Shown: positions 26,001 through 32,618 of the stretch, piece after piece
Layout of the letters: every line of letters begins with the position of its first letter
Position numbering within the stretch: position 1 is the stretch's first letter
DNA from: Antedon bifida
Taxonomy: Eukaryota > Echinodermata > Crinoidea > Comatulida > Antedonidae
DNA length: 64,000 bases
Direction of reading: 5' to 3'
NCBI GenBank assembly: GCA_963402885.1
Contig: OY727096.1
Span: 9,681,501-9,745,500, forward strand
Translations under genes and position numbers: made by a program
The notes under the pieces: model-generated
What the model saw: only the letters and a program-made list of their open reading frames with translations
Databases searched by the model: none
Told to the model about the DNA's origin: nothing

Positions 26001-29000
26001 CTCGAATAGTTCAGATCGTATTATCGGCTTCAAGTACTAAATCATTTTTTGTCATGGGTGAGAGCCATTCTGACTAGGGATTCCATGCCACGATGGCTAC
26101 CCTACGTTTTAAAACATTGGGGCCCATCATGGGCCTAGCTAGCCTACTACTAAACGATTGGCCCATAAATAACAAAACTCAGTGGATCCAAACCCATCCT
26201 ATCAACCAAACTCCTAAACAATCTAAACCTACAACGTTCTACAAAATCGGCTGTAAATATTGAGGCAAAACAAGGTCCGATCGCCGTCCGCACGTATGGT
26301 GTCCCGATCGTCTAAGTAGGCCTAAAATAGGCCTAGTTTACTCTCCAAAAAAGCGGATACTGCATCAAGCAAGTAGACCAGGTAGTAGGAAGGAGACCTG
26401 GCCGATCCGGCCCAGTTAAAAATTGAGCTAGCTAGTGTAGTAGACCCTATGCGAATTGATACTACCAGGCCTTTTACTATAGGCTACACTTGTTAAAATT
26501 AGCAATACTTATGTTTACAAATATTCCAACTCTCTCATTCGAGCTATGTTATCTATACCATTCCGGTAGGTCGAGTCGACCTTCAATCAAATACTGTACA
26601 TCGTTTATGTTGTGATTATAAACGGGGTATACTCGACCCGACCAGTTTGGTATTGTATACTGTATCTGCTTATCACGTGACGATGCCAAGCATGGGGGGG
26701 AGAGAGCACGTGTATCATCGTCTCGCTCTCCTCGCTCAGCAGGAATGTATACGTTACGCTTCATTGATTTTGAAGGCTTTCCCTAAGTCAGTGCGAAAAT
26801 CGGCAAACGTAAAGTGCAAACATATCTAAGTTTTCACTGTTTTGATAAATGTTCATAGAAAATTGACTTCATAAATGGGAAGACCGACTAAAATTACATC
26901 AGATAAGTATAATTTTACAAAAGTAATTGATATGGTTAATGATAACGAGTCGTCGGAAGATTGACCATTTCACAAATTTCCTATTCTGTAACACAGTGTC
27001 ATATCGCCGTAGCTGCACTTGTAATCTGGCCTCATTTCACAGCCTTCGTTCTGCTTCACTGGGCGCTTATATAAATTGAAACTTTTACCGTTCAAGAGAC
27101 AAACAAATATATTTTACATTTTTTACTATTCATTTTAAACCCGGAACCCCCCTTTAATTTGGTGTCCTCTTATTGGGGATGTCCCAATGAATATAGGTGT
27201 TTCAAAAGAGGGTTTTTTTTCATATAATATAACTGCATCTTACTGTTTGTATTTGGTAATTCACTCCAACCTAAACATAAAGCAAAGCCTTTATGACGAG
27301 ATATAGTCTGTAGAAGTTTAAATTCATTTCCATCTTGTTCCCTTTCCCATATCTTGATGGTCGAATCAGTTGATGTTGATGCGATCAAAGTTCTAGGGGT
27401 AGACGATGGGTCCTGCTCATCTGAAGGTAGATAAATGGCGTCAACTATGGTCACTATCCCATCATGGCCTTCTAATGTTGATATAACATTATACTGTGAA
27501 AATAAATCATTTCCATCAAAATAATTATTATTAAGTACTGTAGTAACAAGTATTTTGATTGTTTTTTATTACTATTTGAAGTTACAGAAGACATAGCCAC
27601 CAATCACACAGATATTTTCTAAGATTTAATAGAAAACTAAAAATTTAACTGAAATCAATAAAATGATTTTTTAAACTTTACTTTTAGAGATTTGTTTGTA
27701 TTATTTTAAGGGTGTTTGGTGTGAATGGTTAGTAATGATGAATTTGAAATTATTTTTAATAAGAGAGGAAGGGATGGGGATAAAATAAAGATAATTAATA
27801 ATAAAGTGCTGACGTTAATTTAATTCGATATTCAGATTTAGCCTTTATGTTCTCTTTGTTTCAGACTTTATTCTGGTACTATTTTAATTAATTTATAATA
27901 CCTGGTTTCTCTTTACTTTCCAAACTTTTACAGTTTTGTCTGAAGAAGCTGATATTAACTCATCCACACAGTCTGTCTGTCTGACCTGTGGTTTTTGTTG
28001 TATCCATTTTACAGAGTTTACTCGATCAGTGTGACCGTGTAAAACTGATATCACTTTCCCTGTTGTAAATTTTGACTGCAATTAAAACAATGTGTTGTAG
28101 TAAATTTTTAATAAATTGTACAAAAAAAATGGTCTTACTTACTGTACTAAATACTGGCCGATACCTCACAAAAGTCTAGAGGGCAAAAAGGGTTTAGGCC
28201 AACTGGCAACTTTACTTTTGGTAAATTTAGACACATTAGTAAATAAACAGAAATACGAAAAAGTGTTTAGTAGGTTTCGTGTGGTACCAGGGGGTAACAT
28301 GTGTTAATGTTATAATGACCCCACTAGCCAACAAACTTTTTATTTTTACCAAGTAGTAGGCCATGGCCTGAATTCGATCCAACCCGGCCCTAAACCGTCT
28401 CGGCCAAAGTCAAGTCGGCCCCTAGTCACATCGGCCCCAAGTCAAGTCGGCCCCACGTCAACTCGGCCTCAAGTCAACTCAGCCATAAGTCATTTCGGCC
28501 TCACGTTCAACTCGGCCAAAAACTAATCGGTCAACTCGGCCCCAATAAAGTATGGAACGCAAAAAGCGAAGCGAATTGATAAAAGAATAAAATAATTTTA
28601 AATATATTATTTTTTATAAAAAACATTTTTATTTTACTGTTATCTAATACGTTATGGCTAAAGATACGGTACCGTATTCATACTTTTAAAAACTAAAGGT
28701 ACGGTAATTATAGAGGGCGCTATGTAATGTGGATGTTAATCAAATAGGTTATTGCATTGGTTTTCTGCAAGCCAGCTGTGTAGCCTAGTGGGCATGTGAT
28801 GAGGCTTTGGCTTAAGGGGTTGGAGGTTCGATACTCTTCTTGACGTCTTTTTTTTATTTTTTTTTTAGTTTTTAATTTAAGAGAGATTATTTAGAGGGTT
28901 AGGTTTTTAATATTTAGGAAGGAGTTTAATATTTAGGAACGAGTTTTATATTTAGGAACGAATTTTATATTTAGGTACGAGTTTTAGGAATGCAATTAGG

Positions 29001-29984
29001 AATGTACTTTTAGCAAACGGAAGTGCCCTCTATAATTACCGTATCTTTAGTTTTTAAAAGCATGGATACGGTACCGTATCTTTAGCAACGGCGTATCTAA
29101 TAATATCTATTTAGGCCTAATATATCTAAGAATATTTCGATTCATTCTGGAAACATCCTTGTAAATGTATCAAAATATATAACCTAGGCCTAGGCCTAAA
29201 CTAACAAATACATACTGAAACTATACATCACAACTATTAATATTGAATTTTCCGTTTTATTTTGTCTAGGCCTATGTTGTGGCCTAACCTTACTAATCCT
29301 GCCATTAATATTTACTATTACCACTTTTAGCGTTCCATACTTTAATGTGGCCGAGTTGACCGATTAGTTTTTGGCCGAGTTGACGTGAGGCCGAGATGAC
29401 TCGAGGCCGAGTTGACGTGGGGCCGACTTGACGTGGGGCCGAGACGGTTTAGGACCGAGTTAACCTGCACCCCCATAATGGCCTACATCTACATAATATA
29501 TACACAATCAGTGAAACAGTGTTCCTGTTGCTGTTAAATTCTGGATTTTAAATTTCTAATGTAACAATTTAATTTAATTATACAAAGTACAATTAAGTTC
29601 AATACTAAACTTTACTTTACGATCTCTTGGAAACGGCCTTAACTAGAGGACGGTTATTTTAAGCCGTAGGAGGCATCATAGCCTAATAGGCCTTAAGGCC
29701 TAGTTCAAATTCCTCAGAATCCAGGCAATAATTACACCACCACGTACGTAATCAATGAATGATCAATCTACAAAGAAACATGTTTTGATGGGCCTACAAA
29801 CTAGGTTAACAATATGTCGTAGATTATGATGAGATACACTTACCCCTGGGTCATATAGAATGATATTTATATTCGAACCATAAGCTACAACATTTTGACG
29901 GCCCCAATTCACACAATGCGGCACACGATTACATCCAGCAGCCACATAACATGTTTCAACACATTTGGCAATGGAGGCTGCCAT
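1651..29984 (-). CDS. ELP2: Elongator complex protein 2 (ELP2), 17 exons
   Basis: Elongator subunit 2 is a WD40 protein with two seven-bladed propellers. It scaffolds the Elp123 subcomplex, which makes the cm5U/mcm5U-type modifications of wobble uridine in tRNA. Coding exons, in transcript order: 29984-29844, 28075-27902, 27493-27244, 25432-25301, 24752-24609, 23801-23706, 23321-23221, 8037-7909, 7122-6970, 5321-5220, 5110-5021, 4667-4508, 4184-4054, 3433-3122, 2576-2440, 2307-2209, 1816-1651. All junctions are GT-AG and the phases agree throughout, giving about 838 residues; human ELP2 has 826. Family-specific strings seen include [46 protein letters not shown] and SRDRTWSL. The start at 29984 is the first ATG (context AACAAAATGG). 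The stop is TGA at 1653-1651. No coding lesion is seen. Intron 7 is swollen to about 15 kb by retroelements. Confidence 0.95.
2630..3012 (+). repeat. tRNA-like SINE in an ELP2 intron
   Basis: A box-A-like run (GTGTGGCGCAGTGTGTTGG, near 2740) and a box-B-like run (GGGTTCGAATC, near 2789) lie about 50 bases apart, as in a tRNA-derived polymerase III promoter. The body after them (near 2820-2990) is not tRNA-like, and the unit ends in an AT-rich tail near 3000. This is the layout of a SINE. It lies in the intron between ELP2 exons 14 and 15, antisense to the gene. I cannot assign a named family. Confidence 0.5.
3511..3545 (-). ncRNA. Hammerhead-ribozyme-like relic (Penelope type)
   Basis: Read on the minus strand, CTGAAGA (3540-3534) is followed by a short imperfect hairpin and GAAAC (3519-3515), then an alternating ATGTATG stretch. 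This is the order of the hammerhead core (CUGANGA, stem II, GAAA, short stem III) found at the ends of Penelope-like retroelements. Stem II is weak here, so activity is doubtful. It lies in an ELP2 intron. Confidence 0.4.
4290..4455. repeat. Short inverted-repeat element (MITE-like)
   Basis: The first 28 bases (from CCAGTATCATAGGAATATTT) are the near-exact reverse complement of the last 28 (ending in TATTCCTATAATACTGG). About 110 AT-rich bases lie between. There is no coding capacity. It sits in the ELP2 intron between exons 12 and 13. Confidence 0.6.
5496..6210. mobile_element. Non-autonomous inverted-repeat element with a nested second element
   Basis: GGTCATGCTAATCTTTACC at 5496-5514 recurs inverted as GGGTGAAGATTAGCATGAC at 6192-6210. 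Just inside, a ggtatcac/gtgatacc pair (5525 and 6183) adds to the arms. The centre is AT-rich and non-coding. A second inverted-repeat element (5607-5912) sits inside. It lies in the ELP2 intron between exons 9 and 10. Confidence 0.55.
5607..5912. mobile_element. MITE with about 50-bp terminal inverted repeats
   Basis: The left arm begins GGCCCATTTACACTAGGACG and carries AACGATTGACGATAAATAG. The right arm is its reverse complement and ends in GTGTAAATGGGCC at 5912. The arms are about 50 bases with few mismatches, which suggests a fairly young copy. The middle has no gene. Flanking duplications are not clear enough to name a superfamily. Confidence 0.65.
8193..8465 (+). repeat. Element A, left LTR
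   Basis: This is 273 bases, begins TGTAGTGAAATA and ends TTTTACAACA. It matches the copy at 20873-21175 except for scattered substitutions and a block of about 45 bases present only in the right copy. The target-site copy GTAC lies directly to its left. Confidence 0.9.
8810..9676 (+). pseudogene. Element A, first gag-side region with helix-hairpin-helix-like motif
   Basis: This is the first open stretch after the left LTR (fossil). Near its N-terminus is [19 protein letters not shown], which looks like a helix-hairpin-helix: a hydrophobic helix, the PGIG hairpin and a second basic helix. Such motifs bind DNA non-specifically in repair proteins. The rest is Pro/Ser/Thr/Gly-rich without recognisable domains. 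The position agrees with a structural (gag-side) protein. The function of the motif here is inference. Confidence 0.55.
9997..10794 (+). pseudogene. Element A, gag region with zinc knuckle
   Basis: A retrotransposon gag-like helical region ([17 protein letters not shown]) is followed by charged and Pro-rich sequence, a coiled-coil-like stretch repeating QLxTNVxxL, and a CCHC zinc knuckle [14 protein letters not shown] near the end. The knuckle binds nucleic acid in gag proteins. Fossil copy. Confidence 0.8.
10854..11126 (+). repeat. Asn-codon-rich low-complexity segment inside element A
   Basis: An AAT/AAC-rich run (10860-11010) reads as an Asn-rich tract followed by an acidic Pro/Thr stretch. 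It sits between the gag and protease regions. It is probably a simple-sequence expansion within a linker of the element rather than a gene of its own. Confidence 0.5.
11136..11498 (+). pseudogene. Element A, aspartic protease region
   Basis: [16 protein letters not shown] has the shape of the retropepsin active-site loop, D-T-[GA]-A followed by a hydrophobic/Ser stretch. The flap and distal strands are suggested by [12 protein letters not shown] downstream. The position between gag and reverse transcriptase is normal for Ty3/Gypsy. Fossil copy. Confidence 0.7.
11528..12257 (+). pseudogene. Element A, reverse transcriptase end and RNase H remnants
   Basis: [18 protein letters not shown] is the conserved segment at the end of the Gypsy reverse transcriptase. 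The RNase H part follows, with [20 protein letters not shown] and [11 protein letters not shown], ending in the family tag NADALSR. Most of the catalytic palm is not visible in this copy. Confidence 0.8.
12757..13855 (+). pseudogene. Element A, integrase region
   Basis: An H2C2 zinc domain ([17 protein letters not shown] ... CEVCSR) precedes an integrase core with HIEFLGPLP and [10 protein letters not shown]. The C-terminal part near 13520-13760 ([25 protein letters not shown]) is the GPF/GPY-like module. A 143-bp segment (13240-13382) inside it recurs at 14103-14245. Fossil copy. Confidence 0.8.
13240..13382 (+). repeat. Direct repeat within element A, copy 1
   Basis: This 143-bp stretch beginning CGTGCCCTGTCGGTCGAGTA is repeated almost exactly at 14103-14245, about 860 bp downstream. 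Only about one base differs, so the duplication is young relative to the LTR divergence. Confidence 0.85.
13862..13979 (+). pseudogene. Element A, PHD-type finger after the integrase
   Basis: [16 protein letters not shown] and, about 20 residues on, YKCANCRD match the second half of a PHD finger: CxxC, W-Y/F-H-x-x-C, then CxxC. PHD fingers read histone H3 tails. At the end of an integrase such a module could steer insertion to chromatin, as chromodomains do in chromoviruses. That role is inference. Fossil copy. Confidence 0.65.
14103..14245 (+). repeat. Direct repeat within element A, copy 2
   Basis: This is the partner of 13240-13382. It lies just upstream of the zinc-finger-like part of the accessory region, which is probably its original context. 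That direction of copying is inference. Confidence 0.8.
14250..14506 (+). pseudogene. Element A accessory region, C2H2-finger-like part
   Basis: [19 protein letters not shown] followed by SHH has the spacing of a C2H2 zinc finger (two Cys, then two His after a basic helix). A helical, Leu-rich stretch follows. It is cut at 14506 by the insertion of element B. It lies where env-type or accessory genes lie in LTR elements. Confidence 0.55.
14507..14639 (+). repeat. Element B, left LTR
   Basis: This is 133 bases, TGTGATGGG to CCCGTAACA, identical by eye to 19785-19917. The target copy GTCC lies directly left. The run ATTGGGGGTCATCCG just inside is a candidate primer-binding site. Confidence 0.92.
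14994..16037 (+). pseudogene. Element B, gag region
   Basis: It begins [15 protein letters not shown], has a long charged coiled-coil stretch (near residues 75-115), then a gag-like helical domain ([18 protein letters not shown]) of the SCAN/gag fold type. It ends in a CCHC knuckle, [14 protein letters not shown]. About 348 residues, a normal size for a small gag. Confidence 0.85.
16075..16374 (+). pseudogene. Element B, protease region
   Basis: [13 protein letters not shown] is a clear retropepsin active-site motif (D-T-G-A-S). It sits between gag and integrase. The size is normal for a retroelement protease. Confidence 0.75.
16458..17654 (+). pseudogene. Element B, integrase region
   Basis: The H2C2 zinc domain ([20 protein letters not shown], then CKSCHACQ) is followed by the catalytic core: [12 protein letters not shown] (first Asp), [10 protein letters not shown] (second Asp) and [16 protein letters not shown] (Glu). 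It lies before the reverse transcriptase, not after it. Confidence 0.88.
17629..19521 (+). pseudogene. Element B, reverse transcriptase and RNase H region
   Basis: After a basic segment that resembles an integrase C-terminal tail come the palm motifs: [41 protein letters not shown] and YIDDLVVYS (the YxDD box). The connection has [14 protein letters not shown]. RNase H follows with [31 protein letters not shown] and TDHNPLTFL, ending VADALSRV. Confidence 0.9.
19785..19917 (+). repeat. Element B, right LTR
   Basis: This is 133 bases, identical to the left LTR. It is followed by GTCC, the second copy of the target duplication, after which the accessory region of element A resumes. Confidence 0.92.
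19922..20698 (+). pseudogene. Element A accessory region, TatD-nuclease-like part
   Basis: This is the part of the accessory region to the right of element B. It contains [18 protein letters not shown] and [14 protein letters not shown] in that order. A final helix region follows with [12 protein letters not shown] and [10 protein letters not shown]. This order is that of the C-terminal half of TatD-family metal-dependent nucleases (HCF.G, yfS, LLLETDaP, then the terminal NxxxLF). TatD enzymes act on DNA or RNA ends; TATDN2 is the closest animal type in feel. It is not a usual LTR-element protein. Fossil copy. Confidence 0.65.
20873..21175 (+). repeat. Element A, right LTR
   Basis: This is 303 bases, preceded by a purine-rich tract (AATCGGGGGAAG) that fits a polypurine tract. 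The second copy of the GTAC target duplication follows at 21176-21179. Confidence 0.9.
21486..23118. mobile_element. Non-autonomous inverted-repeat element, with an inner inverted repeat
   Basis: GGGGCGGATTGCAATATAAAG at the left end (from 21486) is matched inverted by CCTTTATTGCAATCCACCCC at the right end (to 23118). Subterminal TCTAAGAC/GTCTTAG motifs recur near both ends. An inner pair, ATATATAAAGAGTTACGACA (21670) and its complement (22447-22476), marks a second nested unit of about 0.8 kb. There is no transposase. It is in ELP2 intron 7. Confidence 0.5.
23221..29984 (-). CDS. ELP2: ELP2 exons 1-7: N-terminal WD40 propeller
   Basis: These seven exons encode the first propeller (residues 1 to about 346). 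Exon 1 carries the conserved opening with the string NIILYDPG. Exon 2 has the first full WD blade ([11 protein letters not shown] ... [13 protein letters not shown]). Exon 3 has GHDGIVTIV and [11 protein letters not shown]; exon 4 has [10 protein letters not shown] and GHEDWVRAV; exon 5 has [15 protein letters not shown]. Exons 6 and 7 have [12 protein letters not shown] and [13 protein letters not shown]. Phases are 0, 0, 1, 1, 1, 1 and 0. Introns here contain a foldback element (intron 1), a TTAA-flanked transposon (intron 3), tandem repeats (intron 4) and a Penelope-type relic (intron 5). Confidence 0.93.
23880..24155. repeat. Penelope-type relic with inverted ends and hammerhead-like core
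   Basis: The left end (GCGGTACACCATGTATATTAG, near 23890) is mirrored at the right (CTAATATACACGGTGTACA, near 24137). Near 24086-24118 the run CCCGAGGATGACC and then ATCAAAACGTCG resembles a decayed hammerhead core. The copy at 46260-46380 is closely similar. It lies in the ELP2 intron between exons 5 and 6. Confidence 0.45.
24885..25245. repeat. Short inverted-repeat element with internal tandem repeats
   Basis: AAGGACTTTTAGATTTT near 24893 is mirrored by CAATCTAAAAGTCCCTA near 25223. Inside, about three copies of a 23-bp unit (CTTAGCCGGGCCTAAACTAC) run at 25047-25115. Non-coding; in the ELP2 intron between exons 4 and 5. Confidence 0.4.
25527..27157. mobile_element. Non-autonomous DNA transposon with TTAA target duplication
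   Basis: TTAA at 25527-25530 and 27154-27157 flank inverted ends beginning AGGGGGATTCTGGGTTTAAA, mirrored at the right (ATTTTAAACCCGGAACCCCC). TTAA duplications with A/G-first ends point to Kolobok or piggyBac relatives; Kolobok seems the better fit because the end does not begin CC. No transposase-like frame is visible in the 1.6 kb. It is in ELP2 intron 3. Confidence 0.6.
28381..29464. mobile_element. Foldback element with tandem-repeat arms
   Basis: The left arm (28381-28561) is a tandem array of a roughly 14-16 bp unit of the form GTCAAGTCGGCCCCA. The right arm (29328-29464) is the same array inverted, GGCCGAGTTGACGTG. Inside lies a second inverted pair (28646-28718 and 29024-29100) built on ACGGTACCGTATC and TATAGAGGGC. 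Between them is a tRNA-like stretch. It is non-coding, within ELP2 intron 1. The layout is that of foldback-type non-autonomous DNA transposons. Confidence 0.7.
28768..28847 (+). repeat. tRNA-like sequence inside the foldback element
   Basis: GTGTAGCCTAGTGGGCATG resembles a polymerase III box A and GGAGGTTCGATACTC resembles box B, at tRNA-like spacing. It is followed by a T-rich tract that could end polymerase III transcription. It is probably a SINE head carried inside the element, not a working tRNA gene, because no clean cloverleaf is evident. Confidence 0.4.
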
Positions 29985-32618
29985 TTTGTTTAATCTCACA
30001 TAGGACTATTGGGGGCAGCAGATACAATATGGAACCACGAAATAAAGAAATTGTCACTCTAAATTTGCTGTTGTTGAATATGCCATTTTAATGTAACATA
30101 ATAGTTATTCACTTTGACCAAAAACTGGATCGAAAAAAAATATATCTTCCTGAAAAAATTGTAATTTAAAGCAAAAATAAAAACCTAAATTGTTTGTCAG
30201 AAATGGTTTTTAGTTAAAATTAACCGTTTCTTTTGTCTTTTTATAAGGAAATACATATTTTTGTTGATTTTTCTCTACAGAAGTGAATAACTTTATTAAA
30301 ACTGCAAAATGGCCTAATAAAAATTGTATTAATCTCTATTTTGCATGGGGGTCATACATATTTAAGGATAGTAGCCTACCCTTTATAAAATAGGAGTGTA
30401 CGTTGAATAGGGAACCTTATAATAATAGGGTTAAAAGAAAAGTGTCCTCTACTGTAGGAGTGTCCCTTGAATAGGAGTGTCCCCCGAAAGAAGGCGTTTT
30501 TAAAGGAGGAGGTTTTTGTCGTTGCTGGTTTAAATTCATCTCCCTAAATCTAACGTGAGCATGGTTAAAAGATAATTGAGCCGGGCCTAGGGCCAATCAA
30601 AGCGGGTGTTTAAAACAAAATAAGATTTGGCTGGACCAAACTTAAAGTTCAAATGTGTGGAAAACATTGCATATAGAGTGTAGGTGCAGAAGAAACACTT
30701 AATCAGCTTAATAATTTAGCTGGTAGAAAAATGTAAACTATAAGAAGTGTATTATAAGAAATTTGCATTTTTCCAAAACTATTAAACTTATCACGCATTC
30801 ATATAATACTAGTGTTATAGTATAGGCCTAGTAGGAAGTCGAATATGGCCTAATAATATCATATATGGCAACAGTCTGTTTCTGTAGTGTTTACCAACAA
30901 AGCAATACAAAAGACTGTGCAATAACAATTGAGAAACATTTTCTTCTACAAAACACCATAACGCTACACAAATATGGGTATGGAAACAATCATTCCTATT
31001 ACAATAGCCTGTTGTCCGAAATTCAGTGCCCCAAAATGTGATATATAGTCCTTGTATTCTGGTTTACTATTAATCGTGTGTTTTCGTTGTTTTTATCAAT
31101 AGTTAAAGCTATGATATAACTATCGGTAGTTAAAGTAGCCTACTATAGTGTTTATGTTGATGATTACGAAGTAAACACACCCTTACTCCCGGCCCACACC
31201 AGGAATAGAAATAAAATTAAATATTTAATTTAAATAAATGTTATTAAAACTTAGCAGATTTCTCTTAATTTTAAGGTTAAGTGTTTCCCTTAGCCTGAGT
31301 GTGAATGGTGAATATACAGCTACAGGGGTCGATATTTAGTCGATATTCTTATGTCTGCTATTCAAAATATTTTTGTCTTTGTTTTTATATAAGAAGGCGT
31401 AATTACATATAATAATACTACAATAAGAGTAGCATTTTGTGTCAATTGTGTCAAGCGTGTGATGTATATACCGTGTGTTCTTATATTTCAACTGAGTATA
31501 GCCGATTTGTAATTAATTTGATTTGTTTGTTATCAGTTTAAAAAAGATTGATCATCAACTTCTCGTGCCTAATACAGTACTTCTTATTAAATAAAGCTAA
31601 TAAAGAATTTAAAGAAGGTATGTCTAATGCTTAGGCCTATCCTTGTAATCAAAGATTTTTAAATTCATAGATTTATATTTTTATAGATAATAATATTTAT
31701 AAGAATAACGAAAGAGTAATGATAATGTGTGAATCAAATAGAAAAATAATTTTCAATATTATATTAACCATCAAATATTGATTTTGCCCTGTAAAAGTAT
31801 GAAATTAAATTCTTCATTTTTTTGCAGCTTCAGAGATTTCAACAACATAGTCGATTACAACAGCTAGACACTGAAAAGTATACTTAAAATACAAACATCT
31901 TACATTGTAAATATTATTTCAATGTATAGCCTAATATACAGTATGTTTGTGATGAAATAAATTAAATTATAACTTCTAATCATTGATGTTTTAAGTAGCC
32001 CACCCCGTTATACTAAATAAAACGTTGAAATCTATAGTTTGTGGTGACAGGTCCATTAAAACACAATTTACAACATTACAAGTAGAGAGATTTTTAAAGT
32101 TGAAATCATTTCCAAATGAAATTAGCAGGTAAACGTTATTAAATCACACATTAACTGAAGTAGGTAGCAATATTCAGATGCGATTGTTTTTATTTCAAGA
32201 AAATTGTAAAGAAGCAACTCGTTATGGCAACCTGTGGGAAGAGCAATATACGCAGGAGTGCCAATTGAACACATAAACTAATTGAATTTAGCTGACTTAG
32301 CAAATGTGAAGTGCCCAACACAAGGATACGGACAGTAAGTTCCCCCGCTGAACCATTGTCACGCCGCACAGCTGTCGCCTACCCTGGTCAACAGGTATAC
32401 AACAAGTGGAGATAAGTATACAATTTGACGCATGTAATACAACAGCGAACCCTTAAATTGAAACTCAAAATCACAGAGGCGATAATTGTACAATAGATAC
32501 ACGAGCGAAAAGTTGTAACCGATTAATTAATAGGATATTAAGCTTAAGTTTTGATTTTGGTAGAACTACGGCTAGATTACTGGGAATATTTTTGTAGTGT
32601 TTCGCTCAGGGACCAGAA
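29985..32618. promoter_or_regulatory. Shared 5' region between ELP2 and the SCO-spondin-like gene
   Basis: These 2.6 kb separate two divergent start codons and must contain both promoters and 5' untranslated regions. I see no convincing TATA box, CpG-rich patch or coding frame. Near 30389-30500 a short GTAGGAGTGTCC-type unit is repeated a few times. Otherwise nothing is recognised. Confidence 0.4.

Noticed and set aside
28381-28561. Regular short repeats that could suggest a CRISPR-like array
   Set aside because: Units are contiguous without unique spacers, recur inverted 0.8 kb away, and the DNA is clearly animal with spliced genes.
29985-29999. Upstream extension of ELP2 exon 1 with a GTG start
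   Set aside because: The ATG at 29984 has a good context and fits the family's N-terminal length; no reason to use GTG.
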